This document shows positions 11,254 to 24,328 of a DNA stretch of 64,000 nt, one piece after another. The stretch covers positions 100,421,696-100,485,695 of the forward strand of contig OY986438.1 of NCBI GenBank assembly GCA_963920525.1. The letters run 5' to 3'. Under the pieces are notes generated by a model. It did no database searches. It had not been told where the DNA came from and worked only from the letters and a program-made list of their open reading frames with translations. Source of the DNA: Dichetophora obliterata (taxonomy: Eukaryota; Arthropoda; Insecta; Diptera; Sciomyzidae). Numbering within the stretch: position 1 is the stretch's first letter; each line of letters begins with the position of its first letter. Both the position numbers and the translations under genes were made by a program.

Positions 11254-13196
11254 TTAAACCGCAAAATCACCCTCACCCCAGGACATTTTGTAATCGTCAA
11301 TATTGAACAAATCCAAAATGTGGTCGGTGCCTACCAAGTGGCCACCTGCACCGAAAGCATCAGAGACATTGTCCACCTCAGCGGGGCCACTTGAGGAGCC
11401 ACAAATTGACATCTGCTCCGACAATGGCTGGTGATGATTGTGGTTGTGATTGTTGATGTGATGATGATGATGATTTAGCTGTGTGCTATTTGCGGCATGC
11501 ACAGCGGCCATGCCGCAGGATGAGGAACCAGAACCACCTACACCACCAATGCCAAGAACACCGCTGCTGCTTGAGCCAAATGGATGCGGTGGCGTATTGA
11601 TGTTTGAATCAGGCGATAGAGCAGAGAAACTGAAACTGCCCAGAGGATTATCAAAGTCATCGCAGACATCCATGGGAGTTGAGGCAAAGTGGTTGACAAC
11701 GTCATCGACATCATTGTCTTCTGCAACATGGCTGTTATGGCTGTGGCTGTTGTTGTTGCTACCGCTAGTGCCATTGCGTGGCTGATTGTGTTCGAGATTG
11801 TGATGATGCTGATGCTGTTGTTGCTGCTGATGATGTTGGCTGAGCTGGTCCACGAAATCAAAATCAGTATCGAGGCTGGCGGCATTCGCTGCATTAACAG
11901 CAGCTGTTGCTCCATTGTTATTGCCCGACTGATGTGTAGGTGAGCTGTTGCTATTTGTATTGTGCTGCTGATGATGGTGATGATGCTGCTGCTGATGATT
12001 AGTATTTATATGTTGCTGCATTTGTTGCTGTATTAAGTCGCTTATGGATGGCTGCAGACTGGGATTCATGTCGCGACGCAGACTATTTAGTCCACTGCCG
12101 GGCGATTGACACGCTTTTTCGGAATGCTGTTGTTGCTGTTGTTGCTGCTGATGAAGGTGATGGTGAAAATGCTGCTGTTGCGGTAGGGAGGAACTATTGC
12201 TGTTGGTCGCAAAACTGCTGCCATCATCACCGATATCCATTTCCAGCTGTTGCGACATCAGCTCCAGCAGCTCAAACTCATCAAAATGATTGAGTTTCTC
12301 GTCATCGGCGGCATTGGAGTGACTCAGCGATCGTTCCGGTGAAGTGTTGGAGCATGTGGGCTGCTTAGCAAGCATGTCGTGGTGATGTATGGGCGAAGAT
12401 TGATGATGAGTTGCCACCGTTGTTGCAGGTGGTGAAGGCGGTGAAGGTGTTGAGTGATGCTGCTCCAAGAAAATGTCTAACGTTTTGGCTACGCTCTCGG
12501 CGTCGATGTGGCAATTGGGCTGTAGTGGTGAAGCCATGTCAATGTTTTCAATATAGCTGATCGTAGATGCAGCATTGGCGGTTCTAGTTGGCGTTGCACA
12601 TCGCGGAGGAGGCGACGATTGTGTGACATGCGTGCCGCTGTTAAGCAGCTGAAAGACATCTTGTGCTGTTTGCTGTGTCTCGGTTTCCATTGGTAATACA
12701 TCTGTAATGGAGGAAGATGACTCCGCCACAACGCTTGGCGGTTCTAGTTTGGGCACCAATTTGCCTGATTCTGCTGTGGTTGTGAAAATCAAGTTTCCAC
12801 TCATGTCGGTAAGCATTGATGAGCTGTCTGCCGTTAGAGATGTTATGGGCGTAATGGGCTCCAAAGCGGCGCTCTCTGGTAGCTCACCCTGCTTAATAAG
12901 TATATCAAGCACATCGGTTAGCTTCTCGGACTTGATGTGTGGCTTTTTAGACTTCTTGCCATTAGTGGTAGCAGCGACGGCAATGGTCGATTGTGTCGCA
13001 ATTTGTGTTGCATGCGGCTCCTCCTTGATTTTGATGGTAGCGTTTAGTTGCGACTTAGTATTCGTCTTTGTGGACTTTGTTGAGGTCAACTGTTTGGTGG
13101 CCTCCTCGTACTGCGGGGGAGGTGGTGGCGGCGGAGGCAGGTTCTGCGGCTTGATATCCAACTGAATAATCTGTGTCGGCTGGTTGTGCTGGAAAC

Positions 13197-13281
<85 letters not shown>

Positions 13282-16142
13282 CTGTTGCTGCTGTAATTGC
13301 AGCAACTGATGCTGCGTTATGAGCGGCTTGGTTTCGATTAAATGCTGCTCGTGCGCATTTCCTGTCGTTGTTATAGGGAAGACTATGCTGGGCAATGAGC
13401 TGGTGCGTTGATGGCCATTTAGCAGCTTTTTGGTGGCTGGACTCGCCCCAGCTAGACTGATGTTGCCAATGGTATGCGCGGTCATCTGTTGGTCGTTAAG
13501 ACCCACGAGGAAAATGGTCTGATTGCCTTCGTTCCAAACGAGGCCCAAGTTGTTCGTCGCCTTCGTGAGTGGCAACTGATTGGCTAGAATAGTTGTTGTA
13601 GTTGTAGTGTTGGTCATGTGGTGGTTGTTGGTGTTGTTGGAATTCTTTTGACGTGCCGACATCTTTTCTGTCATCTTAGCAGAGTTGAGGGTCGCAATGT
13701 TGTTAGTTGTGGTGGTTGTTGGAATGAGTACAGTTTGTGTCTTTTGTGTGAGCAAACGCAATTGCGTTTGAGGTGTCGGTGGCGTCTGGGTCTGGGCCTG
13801 TGCCATGGCTTGCGCCAATACCTGGGCCTGAGCCTGAGCTTGTGCTTGAGCGGCTGCAGCGGCAGCTTGTTTCTGCTTTTGTATCTTGGCCTCCAGCTGC
13901 TGTTTGACAACCATTTTCTGGGTCATGGGTTGAGCGGATATTGATGGGCTCGGCGGTGGATTTGCGACGACTACGACGTTGGCGGCTTTTGTCTTGGCGT
14001 TGGCCTTGATGGGGACCGTAGTGGTGCTAGTTTCCTTGGGAATTTGAGGCACGAGTGTCACCGTTTGCGGTGCCGGCGTGTTTGTGGTGATCAAGGTTAT
14101 CTGCTGTGTTGGCATGGAATTAACTGTTTGCGCTGCATTTGTCTGCGGCTGCAGCTGCTGCTGATTCTGCTGCTGCTGCTGATGCTGACGCTGGCGTATT
14201 TGCTGCAACTCCTGCTGCGAACGTTGGAGTTGACGCTGTAGCTCGTCGATCTTGCGCTGCTGTTCGCGCAACAGATCCTCATTCGAAAGGATGATTGTAG
14301 CCGTTTGAGGCTGCGGTTGAACCAAAGTCTGCAAAGAAACCGAACGTGGCGAGTCCACCTGCTGCACCACATCCATCTGCTCGGGTTCCAGTGACTCCAC
14401 CGGCCGTGGTGAGTTGACGACCATAGCTACGGGCGCATCTGCCGCAGTAGAGCTGCTGGCGTCCATTGCATCAACCGAAACCGATATAGGTGCCGGTGAA
14501 ATTGTAACTAATTCGGTTGCGGAAGAAATTGTTGACATCGTGCTGCCACACCCAGTATCCATGGCATCCAATGGCAAGTAAGGCTTAAGCCGCTCAATCA
14601 GCTGCGGCTTCGGTCCGGAAACGGGTAGATTACGTCGCTTTAGTTGCATTTTAAGGTCGGATACCTTCATTTTCTCCAGCCGCGTAATATCCGATAGCGA
14701 GCAAGTAGATTCAGCATAGCTTGTGGCCGGACTAGCCGGTATGGAGGAGCTGACAGACAGTGCTGGCGAAGGCATTGGTGGCGGACGCGGTGTTGAAATG
14801 ATTGAAAACGTACAATTAGCTGGAGAGGAGGTGTTGCTGGCACCGTCGTTGGATATGCCAGTCATAGATATGGCTGCCGGCGAGCTCATAGAGCCAGTCG
14901 AGGCTTTTAAATTAGACACAGAGCTGCCTGTGGAGGCAGACGTTGTGGTTGTAGTCGCCGGCATAATAGACTGATTCTTGTTGAGCGTTTCGAGAAACTT
15001 GAGCAGGCAATTTTGCTGCTCCAACATGAGCTGGTAGGAGGTTTCCTCAACGCTGCTATCGGCACTGAATTTCGAGGAGGCAGTGGCGCTAGGTGGACCT
15101 TTGTATTCGTGAAACTTAATTGTACGTGCTTTCGAAATTGGCTTGGATTTGGATTTCTTCCGATTTTTCTCCTTGCCGGGCGCATCAGATTTAGGATGAG
15201 TGACAACGTGTAGCTGTAGTGCCGGTGAGGGTATGGAACAGGGGCGAGGAGTCAGCGAATGAGGCGGGGAGGCTAACGATGACAAGGGACTTAGTGTGGA
15301 CGTTGTCGAGCCAAGCGAAACGGGTGAGGCTATCATGGGCAAGAAACTTTGGGCACCCGGGCTGGCACTGGGACCGGCAACACTCTGACACAGTTCCTCA
15401 AAGAGGTTAGCGGTCTCCTGTTTGACTTGTATGGCTTGGGTGAGCCCAGCAGGCGCTAGCGTAGTATTGGGTGGCAGGGGTGGTGGAGGCGGTACATAAG
15501 GTTGTGACGTCACCGTATTGGAAATGGAGGACTTTGCGCCAGAGGCTTGGAATTTCGGTTGCAGCAGCGGCGCTGAGGTCACAACAACTTGACCGGCGCT
15601 GGTCGGGATGGTGAGGGCCACCGTGACGATGCCAGCAGAAGCTGCAGCAGCCTGTAGCATGTCACCACAGACTGCTGAGGGTACAGTAGTCGTAGCGGCC
15701 AGCTCTTCACCCACTCGCGGTGGTGTCTGACGCGTATCGGACTCCGAACTTTGCGAGTCATCTTCGAATGTTATGTATTTGCTGGGATGTTGGGGACGTG
15801 TCAGCAGCCCTTCGCTGGTTGCCTTAAACGAGACAAGACCCTCTTTGACAATCTTTTCGATTGGTTTCTCAGTGTGTAGAATGTTTTTCTTGATAAGCTC
15901 TAAGGGGCCAGGACGATGTTGAATTTGCGAGTTTAGCTGATCGGCAAGACGCGCTTTCTTCAACATGCGTTGCTTTTCGGCCAAGCTGGGGTCGATGTGG
16001 CACTCATCCTCCTCGAGTATATGACGGCGCTCGAGATCCTCGCGATTGGGTCTCTGCTGGATCTTTGCCTTGAGCAGGTCGCTTGTTTTGGCGCGTTCGA
16101 GTTGCTTGCATTGTTCATGTATGGCAGGTGAAGTTTTTAACG
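11254..16142 (-). CDS. Mrtf: Mrtf terminal coding exon (myocardin-related transcription factor, RPEL/SAP coactivator of SRF)
   Basis: Encodes 1628 complete codons ending at a TAA at 11254-11256. Order from the N-terminus: end of RPEL1 (PLKTSPAIHEQ); RPEL2 (KAKIQQRPNREDLERRHIL, about 16070-16015); RPEL3 (LNSQIQHRPGPLELIKKNIL, about 15935-15880); a basic region (KEKNRKKSKSKPISKARTIK, about 15185-15110); a SAP domain (MKVSDLKMQLKRRNLPVSG, about 14690-14575); a coiled coil (LLREQQRKIDELQRQLQ, about 14285-14160); long Gln/His tracts (about 13300-13195); and a low-complexity acidic C-terminal transactivation region. In the known family, RPEL motifs bind G-actin, the basic/Q region binds SRF, and actin polymerisation releases the protein to the nucleus. 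The exon starts after a polypyrimidine tract and CAG at 16143-16145. An open frame extends upstream to an ATG at 16225-16227, but those codons lie in the intron. Confidence 0.93.
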
Positions 16143-17940
16143 CTGAAAGAAAACAAAGAAAGTAAAAGTGAGTGGAATTTGTAGAATAAATTGTGGCATT
16201 AACACAATTTGTGCTATATTTCCCCATTTTGCGAATTTAGCACAAATCTAAAAAAATTTTAATGTATTCAAACAGCGTCATAATGATGACGATAACGATG
16301 ATGATGGTCTTATTGAATCATTTACGCCTAGCAACGAAATGATTGTCACCAAGAAACGCCTGCAAATTTTATTGCAAGCTCAAACCGAACATCTCTGGGA
16401 ACACCTACTTGTCTGTCTTCTTCGATTGATGCGATAAAAGAAACCGCACAATTTTTCTCAATTTAAATTCAAATTATTATCAGCTCACCCTCATTCCCCG
16501 CGCACCCATCCCCCTCCTCGTCGAGCCTTGTGACCTTGTCATTCTTGTTTTTTATATTTTTTTTTCGACGAAATTGTTTGAGGCTTTTGTGTGTTTGGCG
16601 CTGTCAGGAAACTTATTTTTTATTTCTTTCTCGCATACTTTTGCATAAAAATCGAAATTGACACTCGCATACTTTTAGCATATTTTTGGGGGGCTACGCA
16701 AGTTTCTCGAATAAGAAATTCACGAATAAATCAATCAATTTGGGCATGGCTTTCAACAAATTCTATCAAAAAGCAGACGCTTACATATATTTTTACTTTA
16801 GAGAACTTTCAGTCAATACAGTTTAAAGCTGCGTGTTGGCAGGCTAAAGTGGTTTGAAACAGTTTAGGCTAAGCAATCATGATTCTCATACAAACGGGGG
16901 TGAGCAGCGTTCTTTGAGTGCAGGTTTATAATTTTTAGAATAGTAAAATACCCAAAAATATCAATTTATTATAAAAATCTTATATCACAGCATATTTATG
17001 AATATACAAAAATATATAATTAACTTTTTCGGTGATTTTTCTTTAAAAAACTCAACACTTTTCATGCAAAGAAAAGCATTCCTTCAATATAATTCGATCT
17101 GATAGCATTCAAATCAAACAATGTATTTTACAATAAAATTAAATATTTTACAATATTGTTATTGCGTGGGTCAAAACCATTACATTGTTATTTGTTGGTT
17201 TTTTTATGCATTTAATCGAATGCCATTATTTCAGGTAATAAAATTTGTTCCTATTATATACATAATAACATCTTTTTGTTCTCTTATTTAAGCGCAAACT
17301 TTGAAAAAATTATATAAATAAATTTAAAAAAATGCCAATCAAAAAATTTACTTAAGAAGCCAAAGTTATATTTGTACATCAAAGGGGGGAGAGTCCAAAT
17401 TCTTAATTATCAGGGTGATGTAACATTCTGTTGTAATAAAAATATTTTAAGTTCTTAGGAGCAAGTTCTTCATTATATTCTCTTTTCAGCGCTTTGCTTG
17501 AGTGGCGAGAACTTTGGATGTGTAGTTGGAACCTAAAAAATGGTCTCCTAAGTCCTCTGTTGATATGGACATTACAGGCACCAACGTTTTGTCCGTACCA
17601 AATACGGAAAATATATCAATCTAGAAGAAAATACTCTCAAGTTTATTAGTTCTGAATTGAATTTGTGTTGCATCATAATACAATGAAAAATTAATGATTA
17701 CAATTCCTAGTTACTATCTTTTTTTATAATTCTAAAAATATATAAAAGTTTCAACTCAAATTTGATTTCGATGTCAAATAATTTCATGAATGAAGTTTAA
17801 TATTTGTTTGTATTTGAAAGCCTTTGATGACATTTTTTGTGATAATGGAACTTGGTTCAATCACGTACGTAATTGCTCCTGATAGCGGGTACATAATAAA
17901 GTTTAATAGTTGTTTGCATTTGCTTTGATTAGATTTTTGG
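16143..17940. other. Intron stretch without recognised feature
   Basis: The 3'-most part of the intron. It starts with a C-rich interval at about 16485-16540 (caccctcattccccgcgcac) and then becomes AT-rich. Two copies of GCATACTTTTG/A occur at about 16633 and 16667. I see no coding potential and no repeat boundary. Confidence 0.5.
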
Positions 17941-18477
17941 TACACTCAAAAATATTTGTGTGTAAATTTTGCTGATAACTGCGGCCATTCTACGAATTTC
18001 ATTCATAGTTTTCACCCACGAAAAAGATTCGTAGAATCAACGTAGCTTAGCACACATGTGCTAAAAAACAAATGTGTATTGTACGAATAAATTTGTTACA
18101 TATACGAATGATCCTAATACCTAATAACAAAAAAACAAACATTCTGTATAAGCAAGGGTTTTATCCTCGGTTCTATGGCTTGCGGACCACGCACTTTACC
18201 AGTAAGCTACAGCCACTTTGCACCATACAGTTCGTAATATTTTGTAGTGGTTTGACAAACCAGACTGAACGATTTCGGTTTTAAATTTTTCAAACTAAAC
18301 TAATATTTCCTACATTCTACGAATAATGCGTACGGACAGCATACGAATGAATTTTTTCTACTAATATTATTTCCATTCGTTATTATTTTCCATTAGTAAA
18401 TACTACGAATGTAATGGAGGAAATTGCGAAGTCATTCGTACGAGAAATTTACGAATATTATTTTTTATGTGTACGCA
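17941..18477. mobile_element. TIR element rich in TACGAAT motifs
   Basis: The left end (GTACACTCAAAAATATT, about 17941) is an approximate inverted match to the right end (ATTATTTTTTATGTGTACGC, about 18478). Between and just beyond them, TACGAAT or ATTCGTA occurs about eleven times (for example near 17993, 18028, 18081, 18103, 18313, 18340, 18403, 18433, 18449, 18498 and 18522). Such a dense subterminal motif is typical of transposase-binding repeats in non-autonomous DNA transposons. No transposase is encoded. Confidence 0.55.
18140..18220 (-). repeat. tRNA-derived SINE head, degenerate
   Basis: Read on the minus strand, TGGCTGTAGCTTACTGGTAA followed by AGTGCGTGGTCCGCAAGCC and then AACCGAGGATAAAACCC resembles a tRNA A-box region, anticodon arm and decayed B-box. 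It closely parallels the better-preserved SINE at 53745-54090 (CGGCCGTAGCCTATTGGGTA, then GAGTGCGTGGCCCC). It lies inside the TACGAAT-rich element. Confidence 0.5.
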
Positions 18478-18819
18478 ATAACTCAAGCAATGCACTAATA
18501 CGAATTGTTTTATTTTTGTTTACGAATATCATTAGTACAGCTCCGTGCAACTAATTAGGGAGACTATTTTTAAACATAGAAACTTTAGGAAAATTTTTTA
18601 TTTTGTTTACGAAAAACACTGAGTTTTAGTTTAATTTAAATTTAATAGGTCATTATTACCTTTATGTAAAAGACTGTTTTTTAATATGTCAACAGTATTT
18701 TTGAAAATTTGGAAAAAAATCATAAAGACGTAATCAAAATAATCGTGCATTTAATTAAGGACACTTGAGTTTTAATATTGCATATAGTATATTATTATTA
18801 TTTTGTCAATATTTTGTAG

Positions 18820-19570
18820 CAAGGCCATTGTTGTCAATTACTGCTTGACATCTGCGAGGCAAGGACTCCACTTAATTTTCACAAACACTGTTAGGAAGCG
18901 CTTCCAAAACTTTTTTGTTTCATCGTACAGCTTATCAAAGTTGCCAATCTTAAGCAAGCTCACTTCTTTTTTTTTACAACCGGCATAAGTTCTCAATTGG
19001 ATTGAGGTCAGAACTGCAAGGTGGCCAGTCCAAAACAATAACTTGACTATCTGAAAACCACTGCTTGACCGGCTGGTCAAGAAAGAATGGAGTTCAATAT
19101 ATTGGAATCGGTTCACAAGACCCTACATTTTTTGCAGTGGGCCGACACCACGACATGACATAACACCCCAAAGCATAATGACTCTATTTATTTATTAGTT
19201 TCGTCTGAAAACAATACTCTCTTCCACTCTTTTGTTACCCAATGACAAAATTTTTTAACGAACTCAAGCCTCTTCTTGCGGTTGCGTTCAGATAATAGAG
19301 GCTTTTTCCTGGAAATCCTTCCAAAAAGTCCGGCTTCACGCAAATGTCTCTCAATAGGTCTACGGATGGTGCTGCTTCATTTTCGCCATAGATAGCCACT
19401 CGTACTACGTTTGCAGATTTATGCGGTTTTTTTTAGATTCTCGGAAAATGATAGTATCTTCTCGAGCAGTAGTAATGCGGCTTCTTTGTTTGCGTTGCAC
19501 CTTTTCTGCAGCCGAATTTTTTTTTAAAATACTGAAGAGCATTACCTATCGTAGTTATAGAAACGTTTAA
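18820..19570 (-). pseudogene. Bari/Tc1-like transposase relic
   Basis: On the minus strand, about 19330-19250 reads as LREAGLFGRISRKKPLLSER then NRKKRLEF, the linker after the paired-like DNA-binding domain of Bari/Tc1 transposases. About 19060-18980 reads as VLDWPPCSSDLNPIENLCRL, the Tc1 signature around the last catalytic acidic residue. Frameshifts and gaps separate these blocks, and the first catalytic Asp region is not clearly readable. A dead member of the IS630-Tc1-mariner superfamily. It abuts the Helitron that starts at 19571. Confidence 0.75.
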
Positions 19571-20908
19571 TCTATAGTAATAAAACTCATTTTCTGTTTG
19601 TTTGCTTGTTCGCTCAAACTAGGTACACATATTAAGTCCGTCCCAACCTTAAATGTTACGTACTTAGTTTTTGCCACGCCCCCTCCGAAATTTTTCAACT
19701 AACGGTAATTTTGTTATCATAATAGTTTTTACCAACGAAGTTTTTTGTGTATTTAATTTTAAAAACTTTCTATTATTTTGGCATCAAAAATACTCACATA
19801 TATTCAAAATTGTAGAAATTTTCAGTACAACGACTTTTTCATAAAACGTCGTTACCTAAGAATGAGAAAAAACGACATGAAAATCAAAGTTTGGACTTTC
19901 GATGCAAATATCTCCGCTGTCCATTAATATATTTCATTCAAATTTTTTTTTTGTTCAAAAGCTCAATAAAATCACTTCTCAAAAATAGGTTGAACTGTAC
20001 CTTCAGTCAGCGTAGCTATGTTTTATAATTATGTCAAAAAAGGTCCAAAATATTGACTTTTTACTCAAAAAATGACTCAAAAATTGTTTTTGTTGTAAAA
20101 ATGAAATCAATTAAAAATTGCACATCTGGCCACCTTTCACATAACATAGCATTTATTTGCAAAAATTCTTTCAGCTAAGCGCAAAAATTATTTTACTGTT
20201 TTTGTCATCAAAACAACAAGGGTACCCTTTTGATTTTTTTTTGCAATTTTATTTTTTCCAAAATGTTGCTTTTATATTTTTTACAAAAAAGTCAAGTCTC
20301 AAAAATAATTTATGTGAAAAAAATTACCCCAATATCTCTTTCCAATCAAAAGTTATGGCTAAAAATCTATTTGTTTATGCCAGACTATTAATAGAACTGA
20401 GTTTTGTTTAAAAAAACCTCCCCATTTATCTCTAAGAATGCAGTTGTGTGTCTAGAGTAATTACGAACATTTTGGATTATATGAAATCTTCTTATAGTAA
20501 TGTACTATTTTGTAAAAGTTCAATATATTTTTTAATATAAATCTTTTTTTAGATGTTAAAATGTCCATATCTCTATAGTCCCACCATAACTTTTATAGTG
20601 TTGAAAAGGTAATTTTGCTAGTTTTAAGATTAAGTAATTATAAAAATTATTTTTAATTTCTAAAATATGTTTTTCGTACCACTTCTTTGATTTAATTAGC
20701 TCACCGCAAGAGATGGAACCACCAACAACAAAAATTTTCCAAAACTTTTTTGGATTAAAGTTCGTTGAATTACCTTTCTAACGGTAGCTTACAAATAAAA
20801 TTCAACATGTTTTTGATTATTCCAGAATTTAAAAAACATTTAATCGAGAAGTGTATGTCAAAATGTTTATATAAATTACTCTCGAGTAACACCGGGCATA
20901 TCAGCTAG
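19571..20908. mobile_element. Non-autonomous Helitron
   Basis: The 5' end is TCTATAGTAATAAAACTCAT followed by repeated TTTGTTTGCTTG, the pattern of insect Helitrons (TC start). The 3' end is CTAG at 20905-20908, preceded by a hairpin TTACTC-TC-GAGTAA (about 20877-20890) and then CACCGGGCATATCAG. The insertion is between A (19570) and T (20909), the canonical Helitron target, with no duplication. No Rep/helicase is encoded, so mobilisation would have required an autonomous relative. Confidence 0.85.
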
Positions 20909-23900
20909 TAATGAATAATAATAATACATTCAATTGAATAATGATTTTTCGGGTGCTGATGTCACAAGATTTATTTTTGCCATTGTAAACTACCAATAAT
21001 ATTAGTAATAATAACTTGCAACTAAAAATATAATCCCCTCTTTATATTTTGTAAGATTATTAAAAGTTTTATTTTGTCACTGTTCCTAATTTGTTGCGCG
21101 AGCTACTTTTAACAAAATTTCACATGGTTTCACTGCTAAAAAAAAAAGGTAAAAAGTGATGCTTATGTCATGTTTTCGAAAGTACTAGAATTGCATTTTA
21201 TAAAAAGAATTGCTACTAAGAATTTTGTTGCGTTTTAAATTGTATGCATTGCTGTACATAAGGGCGTAAACTTTTTTTTGGGGGGAGGGGGGGGGGATGA
21301 AGCGGAATTCAAAAGTTTGTCACAAAAAAACCATTTGAGAATTTTTTCTGATTTTTTGAAAAAGGTTTAGAGGGCGCTGAAGGTCGTTTTTTCCCAAAAA
21401 GTAATTCTTCAAAATAATAATCGTGCTTTCTAGCCAGAATGAGTACCTTACTGAAAAATATAATGTTCCAACGGTCTTATTTGGAAAGAAAAAGGTTCAA
21501 ATTTTATTTTCGTGGGCTTGAAAGAGGGATTCGACCTGTTTTTTTTTTGGACCGGAGGGTCAAAAAATAACTTACTTAACTAAAAATAAATTAAAATAAT
21601 TAAAAATGACTAAAAATAAATAAACATACATACTACACACAAACGTTAACGATTTTCGCATTAACCCACTCCCGGCGGCTCCTTAACTACTGGGCCAAAA
21701 TCGATGAAACTTCGTCCAGAGTCTATATATGGCCCTAAACTTTATCTGGCAAAATTTTTACCAAATGGGCTCTTAATTTATTTTAACATAAAATTTAAAA
21801 CTTGTAATAGTTACTATTGAGAAGCAATTTTCGATATTGCGATTCGAAATGTTTTTCCGGAATTTTTAAAAATGAAAAAAAAACCCAAAAATTGCGACAC
21901 GCAGTGAGCGTAAAATCCAAGTAAACGACCGAATCAACTCAAACCAAAGATAATGTATATTGTCAAAGGTCCACTGGAAATGGGTTAACCGTTGGTTTTT
22001 GTGCCTGTGAATTGAATGTGTGTTCTTTTTAAGCGTTCGATGTCTTTTAGCGGAAAATTTGACGATATGTTTATAATTATTTTTGCTGTTAAAACGATCT
22101 CTAACTTAGAGCAAAGGTCATACATAGTTAAGAGTCATATACTGAACAGCAGTTTTTATAACAGTTTTCAATGATATAATTCGCGTTTAGTTTATGCGAA
22201 TGCGCATTTAAGGTTGAGGCAAATATTAACATTTGCAAGTAGTTAGTGATCAGATCAATCAAGTTCAAATTATTAAAAAATTATATGCGTTAAGAAGCAT
22301 ATTGGAAATTCGGAGTGGAAAAAGCACTTTGAAAATTGCTTTCTGGACACATGCAAAACTACATTGGTTTGATTTTTATTTAAACATTTATTTAAACATT
22401 TCAAACTCTGTTGCAAATAACCTCATGGCAATTCAATTTATATTTTGCAAAAGTTTGCATTTATTTCTAATCTGACGGTTTCTATAACTCACACAATTTC
22501 TGATATAAAAATTTATAAATAAAATATCGATTAATTAGCAGAAGCCAATCGAAAACAAAACATGATAATAATTAAACAAACTATCTAACACTTTTATGGT
22601 ATAAATAAACAGAAACAAAAAACCAGAAAGGAAAATGTTTATTTAGTATATAAATTGTTAATGCAATCTTTTATCCACGGGATAGCCTAGTGAAGAGAAG
22701 TCAAGAAACAGTTATTATAAATAGAAATTATTTGCAATTTATAAATGGGTTTTCTTTTCGCCATTGTCAGTAGAAAAACAACTACAACAAGAAGAATATT
22801 GTTGTTGGCCTTAGTTTTGAGTTCCAGCTGTTAGGAATTAGTTTGAAAAAAACAAAGCAATTTTTTTTTTTTACTTTAAAAACTTAAAACGCTTATCTAC
22901 GTCAGTGCGCATTTAATTAATTGCTTGAAAAATAAAACCAGAAAAATTAACCCTTAGTTACCAAAGTATAACAAATTTACAAAACGTTAATTTTTTAGCA
23001 ATTTTAAGCATATAAATAAAAACTATCATCAAAACAAACATAATGAGATAAAATAATGTGAATAAAAATATTGGAAAAAATCACTGAAGCGTAGACCAAA
23101 AAAGCAGGCCAACAACAAGATTGAGTCAGTTATGTGGGTGGCTGAATGGCTGGGGCTGCCTGAGCGAGTGGGTGGATGGTAGTCTGTTTGTTTGCCTTAT
23201 TTTTTGCCCGTTTGTATGAATGGCTAAATTGGCGTTGCGGGTGGCACGCCATGCGAATTAGTCTCGTTTAAAGCAGAATTCTTTCTCTAGAAATATTATG
23301 CAACGAGATAGAATTAAAAAATATCTTTTAATTGGGTTTTAAAGTTTTTCATATTATTAGCAGCAATTTATGTTTCAAAAAAATTCCAAGCATGTTTGGC
23401 ATATTAAGGACAAGATGGAACAAACGTTGACAAAAGTTGGCATATTTTTCACTTTGTTATTGTTTTTATTGCTTTTAATGCTGCAAAAGACCTGGAAAAT
23501 CTTTTAAATATATCGTCGCTCGTATGACAAACTGTACTAACCCATACTTTTCTTAAAATTGAGATAATATCACTATAACACTTGTTATGCAAGTACTCAA
23601 AGTGTTATGGTCATACTTGTCATAGGTAAGCAGAAAACGCAAATACCTAAAGGTCGTAACCAACAAAGTATTTAATTAAACATTTTTATAAACAGTAGTA
23701 GCCCACAAATTTTTTAAATTTATGCTCTTGTGAGTCAAAAAGCTTGTGATATTGAAATATAATAATTGCTGTTCAACCGATTAATCAGCATCGGTATCGG
23801 CACGAAATTCTAGCATCGGCATCGGTTCAAAATTAAAAAATCGGCATCGGTAAGGGTTTTTAAAATGAAGGCATTGGTGAAATCGGGAATCGGTGGAACA

Positions 23901-24320
23901 CTATTTGCAACCTCGGCTATGTTTACACACAAAAAAGCACTTCAGTTAACTACTTTGCAAAAAAATTTTTTTAAAATTTGACATTTCAATAATTTAAAAA
24001 AGTGATTAAAATAAAAAACTCAAAATATACTTATGAACTAACGTTTTATGCAATATTATCATTGTGGCAAATTTTTTGATATTGTATTTTTTCCATTTCT
24101 CACTTTAATTTCGTTATATCTGAACATTTGTTTCCATTTACATAGGTATTATAAAATCTACTTTATTTTACATATATATTGTACTTTAAATTAAATTTTT
24201 GCATCGCAAATTTTTTGCATTTGTTTTTATTGTTTGAATAAAACTTAAAATACATATATATTAAAAGCAAAATTAAAATAAAATTGTTGCTTCAACTAAT
24301 TTTTCTTATAAAAATTGTGG
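20909..24320. other. Intron stretch without recognised gene
   Basis: AT-rich sequence with no supported coding region. A G-rich run lies at 21281-21297. A less AT-rich patch at about 23095-23260 (gtgggtggctgaatggctgg and neighbours) stands out in composition and could be a regulatory or repeat fragment. A short imperfect CATCGGTATCGG / CATCGGCATCGG repeat occurs at about 23788-23850. Confidence 0.4.
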
Positions 24321-24328
24321 GTTACGAC

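Noticed and set aside
11483..15410. Many plus-strand and out-of-frame ORFs over the Mrtf exon
   Set aside because: Shadow frames of a GC-richer, repeat-rich coding exon; the minus-strand frame has RPEL and SAP motifs and a single uninterrupted frame.
16141..16227. ATG at 16227 as the Mrtf start codon
   Set aside because: The family has RPEL1 before this point, and a good 3' splice site at 16143 joins in phase with the RPEL1 exon at 49947-50012.
22233..22475. 80-codon plus-strand ORF in the intron
   Set aside because: Composition and lack of motifs fit random AT-rich sequence.
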